12,652 nucleotides of DNA from contig CABMPS010000042.1 of NCBI GenBank assembly GCA_902388545.1, positions 1 through 12,652 on the forward strand, written 5' to 3'. A model generated the notes under the pieces. That model saw only the letters and a program-made list of their open reading frames with translations. It was not told the origin of the DNA and did not search any database. The number at the start of each line of letters is the position of its first letter. Position 1 is the stretch's first letter. The DNA is from an uncultured Collinsella sp. GTDB lineage: Bacteria; Actinomycetota; Coriobacteriia; Coriobacteriales; Coriobacteriaceae. This document shows, piece after piece, positions 4,898 through 12,431 of the stretch. The translations under genes were made by a program, and so were the position numbers.

Positions 4898-6022
4898 CTA
4901 CCTGGGCACGCGGTCCTGCCTTGCGGCAAACGGGGCGAGCACGGCGTGCGGCTCGCTTTGGTACCAGTAGGCGACGGTGGAGATGTCGTCCTCGCGCTCG
5001 TAGAGCTTGATGTCGTCGTTGCCGAGGTCCTGGAACGTCACGCGCAGGTCCTCCTTGAACGAGATCGGGTCGGGAAGGTGCCACCTGTAGAGGCCGTGCC
5101 TGGGCAGCGCGTCGTCGTTAGTCGCGAGCATCGGATTCGGGTTCGGCTTGCCCGCGCTGAAGCGGTCGCGCGTGGCGTCGCGCGTCGAGCGGTACGGGTA
5201 GCCGGCGAACAGCGTGTTGAAGCACTGCGCCTCGGGCAGCGCGTGGGGCGGCCTGTCGAGGAAGGCCCAGGCACCGCCGAAGTAGTCCTCGGCTCCCGTC
5301 GAGGTGACCGTGGGGAACTCCTCGTCGCCGTCGAGGAAGAACTTCATCTCGCCCTCGCCCCACCAATAGCGCTCCAGGGCGCACAGGGCCATGTAGGTGC
5401 CGACGTAGTAGCCCTTGCCGCGCACGCCGTCGAGCACGGTGTAGTCGACGCCCCTGCGGGTGCTGCGCTCGCGGTTAAAGCGGGCGTGGAAGTACATGGC
5501 GTCGTCCGGCACGTCGGTGAGCGCGTAGTTGAACGTGTAGAAGATGTACTTAATGAACCCGGGGTGCTCGCTCGTAAGCGTGACCTTGGCGTGCTTCCTG
5601 AAGGGCATCTCGAAGTAGCAGTTCATGCCGCCCGTCGGGTTCACGCAGATGGGCATCGAGTTGACGATGGCGCGCTCACCGAAGCCGTTGCAGAAGAAGT
5701 CGCCGACAGGGCACTCGACCGAGGGGGTCTCCTCGTCGTCCCAGTAGAAGCGCAGCACGAGGTCACGCATGACGAAGCTGCCGGCGGCGGTCTTGTCGGG
5801 GACGGTCATCCAGATGTGGCGGATGATGCCGGGGCCCTCGATGTCCGCGAGCGTGATGGTCTCGCCGGACTCAAGGGGCACGCAGCACGAGCCCTTGCGG
5901 CCGACGCCGAGGTGGCTGGCCGACATGGCGGCGCGGCCCTTCTCGCCCGTGATGTTCTCGGGGGTGATGGCGCGGCTTTCCTCACCGCCGTGCATCCACA
6001 CGTCCTTAAGGAACTCTCTCAT
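4898..6022 (-). CDS. GH172 (DUF2961) glycoside hydrolase, intracellular
   Basis: The 374-residue protein matches the DUF2961 family over its full length: GPGIIRHIWMT (63-73), RFYWDDEETPSVECPVGDFF (91-110), and WGEGEMKFFLDGDEEFPT (221-238) followed by STGAEDYFGGAW (241-252). DUF2961 is now glycoside hydrolase family 172. Characterised members include a bifidobacterial difructose dianhydride I synthase/hydrolase acting on alpha-D-fructofuranosides, and D-arabinofuranosidases. The two catalytic Glu probably correspond to E225 (or E223) and E245. There is no signal peptide, so it acts in the cytoplasm on imported sugar. The start at 6022 has AGGAGG 7 nt upstream, and the EIIA stop is 12 nt away. 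With a LevR-like regulator, levan-type PTS and fructokinase around it, a fructofuranoside substrate is more likely than an arabinan. Confidence 0.88.
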   Translation of the reverse strand: MREFLKDVWMHGGEESRAITPENITGEKGRAAMSASHLGVGRKGSCCVPLESGETITLADIEGPGIIRHIWMTVPDKTAAGSFVMRDLVLRFYWDDEETPSVECPVGDFFCNGFGERAIVNSMPICVNPTGGMNCYFEMPFRKHAKVTLTSEHPGFIKYIFYTFNYALTDVPDDAMYFHARFNRERSTRRGVDYTVLDGVRGKGYYVGTYMALCALERYWWGEGEMKFFLDGDEEFPTVTSTGAEDYFGGAWAFLDRPPHALPEAQCFNTLFAGYPYRSTRDATRDRFSAGKPNPNPMLATNDDALPRHGLYRWHLPDPISFKEDLRVTFQDLGNDDIKLYEREDDISTVAYWYQSEPHAVLAPFAARQDRVPR

Positions 6023-6034
6023 CGTCGACCTCCT

Positions 6035-6433
6035 CTATTCGTCGTCGTCGCACTCGGCGGAACTGGCACCGTTCACGTAGATGATCTGCTGGCGCGCCTC
6101 GTTGACGAGGGCGTCGAAGTCGAGTTTCTCGTCGGGGCGCGCGAGCGCGACCGTCATGGCGAGCGGGAGGTTGACACCCGCGATCACGTGGATCCGGTCG
6201 GAGGCGAAGCGGGAAAAGCGCTGGTTCACGCTGCCGCCGTACGCGTCGGTGAGGACGACGACCTCGTCAGTGCCCGAAAGAGCCGCCTCGACCGCCGCGT
6301 CGAGCCCCTCGCCGTTGTCGTTCACGTAGGCGCACACGGCGTTGACGGCGTCGCCCTTACCCGTAAGGAACTCGAGGGTGTCCTTGAAGCCCTGGGCGAG
6401 AAGGGAATGGCTCGCCACAACTATCTTTCTCAT
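6035..6433 (-). CDS. PTS mannose/levan-family EIIA
   Basis: The 132-residue protein is a free-standing EIIA domain. H9 in VVASHSLLAQGFKDTLEF is the site that accepts phosphate from HPr. LTDAYGGSVNQ and IAGVNLPLAM match the usual DLFGGSPxN and VTGVNLPM motifs. EIIA passes phosphate to EIIB in the cytoplasm. The C-terminus (NGASSAECDDDE) is an acidic tail after the fold. The ribosome binding site upstream of 6433 is weak (GGTGA), with 26 nt to the EIID stop. It is encoded after EIID, unlike the B. subtilis lev operon where EIIA (levD) comes first. Confidence 0.95.
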   Translation of the reverse strand: MRKIVVASHSLLAQGFKDTLEFLTGKGDAVNAVCAYVNDNGEGLDAAVEAALSGTDEVVVLTDAYGGSVNQRFSRFASDRIHVIAGVNLPLAMTVALARPDEKLDFDALVNEARQQIIYVNGASSAECDDDE

Positions 6434-6459
6434 TGATTCACCAATCTCTTGGGTCGAAG

Positions 6460-7293
6460 CTAGGCGAGGATGCCGGCGGCGGAGGCGACCATCGCGAGGA
6501 CGATCACCACGAGGATGAGGGCCGTCATGCTCGCGTTCTTCTTGGTAAGAAGGTAATACGCGCTTCCCGTGATGGCGGCGGGGATCATGGCAGGCAGGAT
6601 CTTGTCGAGCAGCGGCTGAATCTCCATCGCGACGTCGCCGAAGCTGAAGCTAATCGGGCAGGTGACGCCGATGACCGAGGCGATGAGGCAGCCGACCACG
6701 GTGAGGCCGAGCACGGAGGCGGCGGCAGTGAGGTTGGGAAGCTTCTCGCTGAAGTCGGTGACGAGCTTCACGCCCTGCTTGTAGCCGAACTCGAGGGCGT
6801 GCATGCGGACCCAGAAGATGGCCAGGATGAGCGCGAACCAGACGCCGGCTCCCACGGGGTTGCCCTCGATGGCCATGTAGGCGGCAATGGAGCCCATGAT
6901 GGTCGGGATCATGGTCATGAGCAGGGAGTCGCCGACGCCGGCGAGCGGTCCCATGGTGCCGATCTTCAGGTCTTGGACGGCGTCCGCCGCCGCTAGGCCG
7001 TCGCGCTCCTCCATGGCCAGGCAGGCGCCAAGGATGATGGCGGCGAGCCAAGGCTGGGTGTTGTAGTAGCGGAAGTGGTTGTTGAGCGCTTGCTTATAGT
7101 CCTCGTCGTTCGTGTAGATCTTCCTCAGGACCGGCGAGAGGGCGTAGGCGACTGAGGCGCCCTGCTGGGTCTGGTAGTTGAAGGTGCACACGCTCATGAG
7201 CCAGCGCCAGTTCGCGTTGCGCAGGTCCTTCTTGGTGACCTTGTAGCCGGAGGGCTTGCCCTCGGCGACGGCGGTGATGTTCTCGTTTTCCAT
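6460..7293 (-). CDS. PTS mannose/levan-family EIID
   Basis: The 277-residue protein matches EIID throughout: VTKKDLRNANWRW near the N-terminus, TQQGASVAYALSPVLRKIY, HFRYYNTQPWLAAIILGACLAMEE, and the conserved core IGTMGPLAGVGDSLLM. EIID is a membrane subunit that forms the sugar channel with EIIC. A hydrophobic segment closes the protein (about residues 255-277, ALILVVIVLAMVASAAGILA). The start lies 2 nt beyond the EIIC stop and uses a GAGGAT ribosome binding site within the end of the EIIC gene, so translation is likely coupled. Confidence 0.96.
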   Translation of the reverse strand: MENENITAVAEGKPSGYKVTKKDLRNANWRWLMSVCTFNYQTQQGASVAYALSPVLRKIYTNDEDYKQALNNHFRYYNTQPWLAAIILGACLAMEERDGLAAADAVQDLKIGTMGPLAGVGDSLLMTMIPTIMGSIAAYMAIEGNPVGAGVWFALILAIFWVRMHALEFGYKQGVKLVTDFSEKLPNLTAAASVLGLTVVGCLIASVIGVTCPISFSFGDVAMEIQPLLDKILPAMIPAAITGSAYYLLTKKNASMTALILVVIVLAMVASAAGILA

Positions 7294-7295
7294 GG

Positions 7296-8081
7296 TTACT
7301 CATCCTCTCCGATGAAGGCGTCTGCGGAAGCGTGGGCGGCGAGCTCGGTGTCCCTCTCGGCACGCTGGTAGAACGCAATCGCGAGGGCAAAGCCGACGAT
7401 GGCGGCGCCGATGATGGGCACGTTCAGGAAGGCTGAGAGGAAGAAGCCGGCGAGCAGGTACTGGAAGTACTTGGCGGTTGGCATGTAGCGGAGCAGCATG
7501 GCGATACCGACGGCCGGGAGCATCTTGCCGGCGAGGGTGAGGCCGGAGAGGAACCACTGGGGCATGACCTCGAGGAGCCAGTTGACGGCGGGCTGGCCGA
7601 GCGTCACGGAGACAAAGACGGGCAGGGCGGCGCACAGGCCGAAGAGTGCGGGGCAGACCCACAGGATGGCGTTCATCTGATTGAACTTACCCTCGTTGCA
7701 GAACTTCTGGGACTTCTCGACGACAAAGCCGTTGAGGATCTTGACGACGACGTCGAGCTGGATGCCGAGCATGCCGACCGGCAGGCCGATGGCGAGGCCC
7801 GTGTCGGAGCCCAGGGTCACGCCGTAGGCGGTGGCGATGATGGCCATCGTGCCGTAGTCGGGAATCGACGAACCGCCGAAACCCGCGACGCCGAGCTGCA
7901 TGAGCTGGATGGTGCCGCCGATGACGAGGCCGGTCTGCCAGTCGCCCATAACGACGCCGGTGATAAGGCCCCAGAAGACGGCATAGTTGACGAAGATCAT
8001 CGGGATGCCGTAGTAGTCCACGTGCTTGATGAAGGCAAGCAGGGTCAAAAGGACGACCTGCAGGATAGTGAAGTTGACCAT
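7296..8081 (-). CDS. PTS mannose/levan-family EIIC
   Basis: This 261-residue hydrophobic protein has several membrane segments. The family motifs WGLITGVVMGDWQTGLVIGGTIQLMQLG and GGSSIPDYGTMAIIATAYGV are intact. EIIC forms the transmembrane sugar path together with EIID. The ATG at 8081 is preceded by AGGAGG, which overlaps the stop codon of EIIB (9-nt gap), so the genes are tightly coupled. The C-terminal tail after about residue 240 (RAERDTELAAH...) is charged and cytoplasmic. Family members carry mannose, fructose, sorbose, galactosamines and others; the sequence alone does not give the sugar. Confidence 0.96.
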   Translation of the reverse strand: MVNFTILQVVLLTLLAFIKHVDYYGIPMIFVNYAVFWGLITGVVMGDWQTGLVIGGTIQLMQLGVAGFGGSSIPDYGTMAIIATAYGVTLGSDTGLAIGLPVGMLGIQLDVVVKILNGFVVEKSQKFCNEGKFNQMNAILWVCPALFGLCAALPVFVSVTLGQPAVNWLLEVMPQWFLSGLTLAGKMLPAVGIAMLLRYMPTAKYFQYLLAGFFLSAFLNVPIIGAAIVGFALAIAFYQRAERDTELAAHASADAFIGEDE

Positions 8082-8090
8082 GATCCCTCC

Positions 8091-8564
8091 TTAGATGAGG
8101 TCGGCGACGGAGACGGGCTTGTCGGCGGGCACGAACTGTGCCGTCACCTTGACGCCGCGGGCGATGAGCGCCTTGTAGCTCTGGACGTTCTCGGCGGAGG
8201 CGTAGGCGCGCTGGGTGAGCTGGATGCCGTCCTCCTTGACGAGCGAGCCGCCGACGACCAGCGACGGGAGCTCGACGCCCGACTCGACCAGGCGAAGCAT
8301 CGTCTCGGGCTCCTTGGCGATGACGAAGACCTTCTCGCGGTCGTACTTGCCCGCGGCGAAGTTCTTGAGCGCGGTCTGCTCGGAGATGATCGAAACGGCC
8401 ATGCCCGCGGGGCGCGCCATCCTCATGGTGGACTTCAGGACCTCGTCGCCGGCGACCTTGTCGTCGATGACCATGACTCGGGTCGCGCCCGACACCGGGG
8501 CCCACTGCGTCACGATGATGCCGTGAAGCAGGCGATTGTCGATTCGTGCCATAACAACACTCAT
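8091..8564 (-). CDS. PTS mannose/levan-family EIIB
   Basis: With start at ATG 8564 the protein has 157 residues, the normal EIIB length, and GGAG stands 6 nt upstream. A longer in-frame start at 8633 would add 23 residues unlike EIIB and has no clear ribosome binding site. H14 in ARIDNRLLHGIIVTQW is the phosphorylated His that donates phosphate to the incoming sugar. VMVIDDKVAGD, PAGMAVSIISEQTAL and LPSLVVGGSL follow the family pattern. It is the first structural gene of the PTS, 123 nt after the regulator gene, and may have its own promoter there. Confidence 0.95.
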   Translation of the reverse strand: MSVVMARIDNRLLHGIIVTQWAPVSGATRVMVIDDKVAGDEVLKSTMRMARPAGMAVSIISEQTALKNFAAGKYDREKVFVIAKEPETMLRLVESGVELPSLVVGGSLVKEDGIQLTQRAYASAENVQSYKALIARGVKVTAQFVPADKPVSVADLI

Positions 8565-8605
8565 GTTTGCTCCTATCAAATGAAGTTTTGCGTTCGGTAC
8601 TGCCT

Positions 8606-8628
8606 CGGCGCTATCCGGATTCGCGCCG
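8606..8628. promoter_or_regulatory. 23-bp dyad upstream of the EIIB gene
   Basis: CGGCGC (8606-8611) and GCGCCG (8623-8628) flank the palindrome ATCCGGAT (8613-8620). The dyad lies in the 123-nt gap between regulator and PTS genes, about 42 nt upstream of the EIIB start. It could be the operator of the LevR-like regulator or a weak hairpin. No -24/-12 element of the TGGC-N8-TTGC type was found in this gap. Confidence 0.4.
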
Positions 8629-8687
8629 GGCAAGGGGTTATCGGATTATTGAGGACGCGCGGTCAGCTTGCGGCGGCGCGGGGAAGG

Positions 8688-11429
8688 TCACTCGTCGAGC
8701 AGGAGGTCCGAGGAGCCGAGGCGCTCTTCTCGCGCCGGGGCGGCGCTCACGCTTATGTAGTCGAAGACATATGCGATCTCGCTTACGGGAACCTCTACGC
8801 GATAGCGCGTCGAGATGCTCGAGAAGCTCTGCCTGAAGGACTCGATGAAATCGGCGCGTTCCTCCTCGAAGCGGTCCTGGCCAACGTAGGTCTCAATGGG
8901 GTTTCTGGTAACAAGGCGCTCGACGAGACAGCAGAGGTGAACGTAGAGCCCAATGATGGCGTTGCTGCCGATCTTCTCGCCTGTCCTGCGCTGAAGCTCG
9001 TGCACGGCGCTCTCGATCTCATGGAATAGCCGCTCCGGGTCGAGGATGGTGATGGAGCGGATGACGTTCTGCAGCGTCATGTTCGAGAGCAGCTTCTCGT
9101 GGAAAGAAGAGAGCTCGGAAGCGTCAAGCCACCTGCCGAACACGGCATCAACCTTAGAGGCGGACGCCGTCGACATGATGTCCTCGAGGGCGACGAAGGG
9201 GACGGAGGCGACCCCGGGGTCTCCCGTGCCGATGACGGCGCAGACGCGGTGCTCGGAGAAAACGGCGTCGTTCGACCCGTTCGCGACGAGCTGCTTGAAG
9301 GGCCTCGTGAGCAGGCGCGCGCCTATGGTGCGCGGGAGGCTCTGCGAGACGAGCTGGCGTATCCTCTCCGCGGCGTCGACCCCGGACTCGGAGCAGAAGA
9401 CGATGGCGTCCTCACGGTTGACGCGCTCGATCACCTTGCAGTGCGTCACGCACGCGGCGGTCGCATCGCCAAGAACCTCGGCGATGGACTTGCCGCCGAG
9501 CAGCCCGACCCCGATCTCGAGCGCAAGACCGGTAGAGACGTTGTTCACCACGCCGATAGTGGAGTCGGTAACGTTCTCGAGGGCCTTATAGGCCTCCTCC
9601 AAGGAGCCCATGTCGACGAGGAACACGACCCCGGTGCAGTAGGAATGGCGGTCGACGAGGCGCTGGAGCGGACCGACGATGTCCTTCATCTGCTGGTCGT
9701 AGGGCATGTCGACAGCCTCGTACACATGCATGCCGAGCATACGGTTCGCCGCGTCGGCGATGCTCGTCGCCGTTGAGTAGCCGTGGGACAAGATGACGCA
9801 GAGCGTCCGAAGGGCCTTCGCATCGCGAGACTCCGATGCGACGCACAGCGTCAGAAGCGTCTTCGTGAAGTGATCGAGCGAGATTCCCAGCGCCCCTTCC
9901 ACGTCTGCGGCGACCTGATCGGAGACACTCGAGGCAAACGGCAATTCGGAGGTCACGGCACCGAGGAGATGGGAGATTTGCTCCGCACAGGCAGACTTTC
10001 GCTTAGCCAGACCGATACCCGGCCACAACTGCAGGCAAATCTCCTGGGCCAGTAGAAAAGCGACCTTCCTCGAAAGCTCGATGCCATAAGAAGAGCCTGC
10101 GTCGGCAAGGACCGCGCCCACGACGCGCTCGAAGGCGCGCGACCTCGAGGAGGCGACGCCGTGGTCGAAGATCAAGTGATCCTCAACGCCGCGCACAGCG
10201 GAGACAGCTTGCGAGACAAGCTCGGAGACAGAGAGCTCCCCGGCGCAGAATCGCTCATCGATGGAGCACAGGGCATCGAGCGCCTGCTCGACCGGCCCTG
10301 TGCTCTCGGCGGCATCCAGAGACGCGTCGATCAGAACGCCATCGTCGGGCTGTTGATCGATCTGCGCGGAGGAGAGGAGCCCGCTGGGAAGAAGATACGG
10401 GCGAACGACGACGTAGTCGCCCTCGCGATTGAGGAACGCTTTGGCACAGCAGTTCGTCACGCAGGCGCGCAAGCCGGCGATGTTATCGGAAAAGTCCGCG
10501 TTCACGAGGCAACGGTATGCGCCGCGGCTGATCTTCACATCAGAACCGATTCGGCACCCCTCGCTGCGCAGGAAGCTCAAGATGAGATCCTCGCGCTCCT
10601 CGGGGGTCCGCTCCTTGAGTGAGGGGACGCGGGCACAGATGGGCATTTTGCTGTAGGCCGAGGAAACCTTCAGGTCATCGGCGGAAAGCGTCGTCGAAAG
10701 AACGAGGCGAGCGCGCGGCGCATCCTGGGAGGCATCGAGCCCGAGGGCCGTCGCAAGGCAGTGCTCCATCGCAGAGGGAGAGAGTGCCTCGATGCCGTTG
10801 ACAAAGACCACACCCCCGCGCGCTTTCGCGATCGACTCGTCAAGAAGCCCGTTGAACGAGGCGGCGTCCGGGACCCCGGCGCAGTCGATGCGCACATAGG
10901 AGGAGTCGCGGGACAGCAAGCCCTGGTTCTTGCCGTACTTGTATACAAGGCGAGAAAGGAAAGACTTACCGACACCCACGCCGCCGCTCAAGAGGATGGG
11001 CAGGCCAAACGGAGGGTACTGAACCGCAGCCTTGCACTGCTCGACAACGGAGCTGAGGCTCATGTCGAAGCCCACGGCACGCGCGAAGTCGCGGTGATCG
11101 GCGATTCCCGTCGCCTGGATGAGGTCGGCGAGCGAGGCGTACTCGCTTGCAGAGAGCTTTACCTGAAAACGCTTCTGGAACGCGCGGCGATGAAAATAAC
11201 GGACAGGCCTGCCCGCCACCTTAACCACAAGACCGGCGCGAACAAGGTCGTTGAGGTACTGGCTCGCCAGGCTCCTGGAGATGATGAGCGTCTCGGCGAT
11301 GTCGGAGGTGGACAGACGGGCAAGGTCGTCGAGCGAGACGGCAGAGGTGAGGGCCTCGAGATGCTCGAGAATCCTGTCCCTCATGTCGACGGGTTTCTTT
11401 GCCAAGCTGTCCTGTGTGGTCTTGTCCAT
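8688..11429 (-). CDS. LevR-like PRD transcriptional regulator with degenerate AAA+ domain
   Basis: The 913-residue protein has the LevR order. There is an N-terminal winged helix (about 15-80), an AAA+ domain (about 130-345) with Walker A GGVGVGKS (149-156), a first PRD (about 385-500), an EIIA-Man-like domain with His549 in ILSHGYSTATS, an EIIB-like domain with Cys679 in VFCSESG, and a second PRD (about 770-890) with His831. Such proteins are switched by PTS phosphorylation at these sites. Two differences stand out: no GAFTGA loop exists between DCAG (182-185) and the Walker B strand, and that strand reads VVFVNGIEAL (207-216) where active proteins have a DE pair. Sigma-54 activation is therefore unlikely. 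The ATG at 11429 has AGGAGG 9 nt upstream. Being first in the PTS operon suggests it regulates that operon. Confidence 0.92.
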   Translation of the reverse strand: MDKTTQDSLAKKPVDMRDRILEHLEALTSAVSLDDLARLSTSDIAETLIISRSLASQYLNDLVRAGLVVKVAGRPVRYFHRRAFQKRFQVKLSASEYASLADLIQATGIADHRDFARAVGFDMSLSSVVEQCKAAVQYPPFGLPILLSGGVGVGKSFLSRLVYKYGKNQGLLSRDSSYVRIDCAGVPDAASFNGLLDESIAKARGGVVFVNGIEALSPSAMEHCLATALGLDASQDAPRARLVLSTTLSADDLKVSSAYSKMPICARVPSLKERTPEEREDLILSFLRSEGCRIGSDVKISRGAYRCLVNADFSDNIAGLRACVTNCCAKAFLNREGDYVVVRPYLLPSGLLSSAQIDQQPDDGVLIDASLDAAESTGPVEQALDALCSIDERFCAGELSVSELVSQAVSAVRGVEDHLIFDHGVASSRSRAFERVVGAVLADAGSSYGIELSRKVAFLLAQEICLQLWPGIGLAKRKSACAEQISHLLGAVTSELPFASSVSDQVAADVEGALGISLDHFTKTLLTLCVASESRDAKALRTLCVILSHGYSTATSIADAANRMLGMHVYEAVDMPYDQQMKDIVGPLQRLVDRHSYCTGVVFLVDMGSLEEAYKALENVTDSTIGVVNNVSTGLALEIGVGLLGGKSIAEVLGDATAACVTHCKVIERVNREDAIVFCSESGVDAAERIRQLVSQSLPRTIGARLLTRPFKQLVANGSNDAVFSEHRVCAVIGTGDPGVASVPFVALEDIMSTASASKVDAVFGRWLDASELSSFHEKLLSNMTLQNVIRSITILDPERLFHEIESAVHELQRRTGEKIGSNAIIGLYVHLCCLVERLVTRNPIETYVGQDRFEEERADFIESFRQSFSSISTRYRVEVPVSEIAYVFDYISVSAAPAREERLGSSDLLLDE

Positions 11430-11453
11430 GACTTCTTACCTCCTCGTACAAGG

Positions 11454-11459
11454 AGTATA
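11454..11459 (-). promoter_or_regulatory. Possible -10 box of the levR-like gene
   Basis: On the minus strand TATACT stands 24 nt before the start codon. A TTCC-containing -35 region can be drawn 15-17 nt upstream but is weak. The implied leader would be very short, with AGGAGG (11444-11439) almost at its 5' end. The call rests on the hexamer alone. Confidence 0.25.
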
Positions 11460-11569
11460 AGGGGAGAACAGAGAACGGAAGGGGGCGCGTGGGGGAATCA
11501 ACAGCTCCGAGGAAAAGTCCACCACTTGAGGGGCAGAAAACAACGGCCATTGAACATTCAGGGCCGACG

Positions 11570-11595
11570 CTCAACACTTCGGCTCGACACTTCGC
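11570..11595. repeat. Two tandem 13-nt imperfect repeats upstream of the levR-like gene
   Basis: CTCAACACTTCGG (11570-11582) is followed directly by CTCGACACTTCGC (11583-11595), 11 of 13 bases identical. They lie about 140 nt upstream of the regulator start, between the nucleosidase terminator and the regulator gene. They could be regulator sites, but two copies are weak evidence. Confidence 0.35.
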
Positions 11596-11610
11596 TTTGG
11601 AAAGGGCCCG

Positions 11611-11650
11611 GCGCGCCGGGGTCCCAACATAAAGAAGGGCCCCGGCGCGC
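11611..11650 (-). terminator. GC-rich hairpin terminator behind the nucleosidase fragment
   Basis: GCGCGCCGGGGTCCC (11611-11625) pairs with GGGCCCCGGCGCGC (11637-11650), 14 bp with one bulged T and an 11-nt loop. It begins 5 nt after the TAG of the nucleosidase fragment on the minus strand. The downstream U-tract is poor (CCCTTTCC), so termination may be partial. Confidence 0.6.
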
Positions 11651-11655
11651 AGGGC

Positions 11656-12015
11656 CTAAAGCTTAACCATGCGCGCGGCGATGCGGGCGCAGTCGCAGGC
11701 GGCCTTCTTCTCGAAGGTGTTGTAGTCGACGACCCGGCCCTCGGCGCAGGGCTTGTCGCTGATGGCGCGCGCGACGACGAGGGGCACGCCGTTGAGATAA
11801 GCGGCCTGCGCGATGGTGCAGCCCTCCATCTCGCAGCACAGGTCGCCGAAGGTCGCGAGGATTCGCTCCTTCTGTTCCGCGGGCGAGACGAACTGGTCGC
11901 CGGAGACGACGCGGCCCTTGAGGACCTTAATGTCGGGGGCGACGGCGGCCGCGGCGGCGCACGCCGCCAGCAAGGGCCGGAACGGATCGCGCAAGATCAA
12001 GGCGTCGCCCGGGAG
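11656..12015 (-). pseudogene. MTA/SAH nucleosidase, C-terminal half
   Basis: The frame ending in TAG at 11656-11658 encodes a nucleosidase C-terminus of about 118 residues: LKGRVVSGDQFVSPAEQ, then FGDLCCEMEGCTIAQAAYLNG and VPLVVARAISDK. The MEG Glu and the RAISD Asp correspond to the ribose-binding Glu and the catalytic Asp of MTA/SAH nucleosidase (Pfs), which cleaves methylthioadenosine and S-adenosylhomocysteine. The usual N-terminal half, with the other catalytic Glu, is missing. Beyond about 12015 the open frame continues to 12180, but only as the antisense of transposase coding sequence. It is therefore a broken gene. Several Cys and the changed end of the domain suggest it is drifting. 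Confidence 0.75.
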
Positions 12016-12022
12016 GTCGGGC

Positions 12023-12431
12023 GTTACCGTCAGCCGGCGCCGCGTCTGCCGCATCATGAGGGAGAACGGCCTGGCCGGCGCATACGGCAGGAAGAGGTTC
12101 AAGGTGCACCCCGGGGCGGTCAACGAGGCCGACGTGTCGAACGTCGTCGCGCGCGGCTTCGGCGGCAGGGCGCCGTGCACCCATATATGCAGCGACTTGG
12201 CCTGCGTGCGCGTCGGGGCGTCGTGGAACTACGTTTGCCTGCTCGTCGACCTCTGCAACGGGGAGATCGTCGGCCACTCCGAAGGACCGAGGAGGGACGC
12301 GCGAGCTCCGAGCCAAGCTCTTGGATTACGTGCACTGGTACAACAACTTCAGGATCCACTCAACGCTGGGCTACATGTCGCCGGTCGAGTTCAGGGAGGC
12401 GGGGCCGTCCCTCCCGGAATCGTCCAAATAA
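12023..12431 (+). mobile_element. IS3-family transposase (OrfB) remnant with internal deletion
   Basis: The frame from about 12023 reads SRRRVCRIMRENGLAGAYGR, then HPGAVNEAD, ARGFGGRAPCTHICSDLACV and VGASWNYVCLLVDLCNGEIVGHS. This is the helix-turn-helix and first half of the IS3-family rve integrase domain; the Asp of CSDL is the first catalytic residue. Near 12298 the coding sequence jumps. The frame starting there reads TRELRAKLLDYVHWYNNF and IHSTLGYMSPVEF to TAA at 12429-12431, the family C-terminus. An estimated 80-90 residues carrying the second Asp and the Glu are missing, and the two parts are in different frames. OrfA and the left end are absent. Confidence 0.85.

Noticed and set aside
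4877..6436. Long plus-strand open frame of 519 codons
   Set aside because: It is antisense to the GH172 and EIIA genes, with low-complexity Val, Ala, Arg and Glu content and no motif.
8565..8633. Upstream in-frame start (8633) for EIIB
   Set aside because: It would add 23 residues absent from the family; the ATG at 8564 has a well-placed GGAG and gives the normal EIIB start.
8565..8687. Sigma-54 promoter before EIIB
   Set aside because: TTGC and GG-containing strings occur, but none has GG and GC at the required 10-nt separation.
12023..12180. N-terminal part of the minus-strand frame as nucleosidase N-terminus
   Set aside because: The residues do not resemble the nucleosidase N-terminus, and the plus strand here clearly encodes IS3 transposase.
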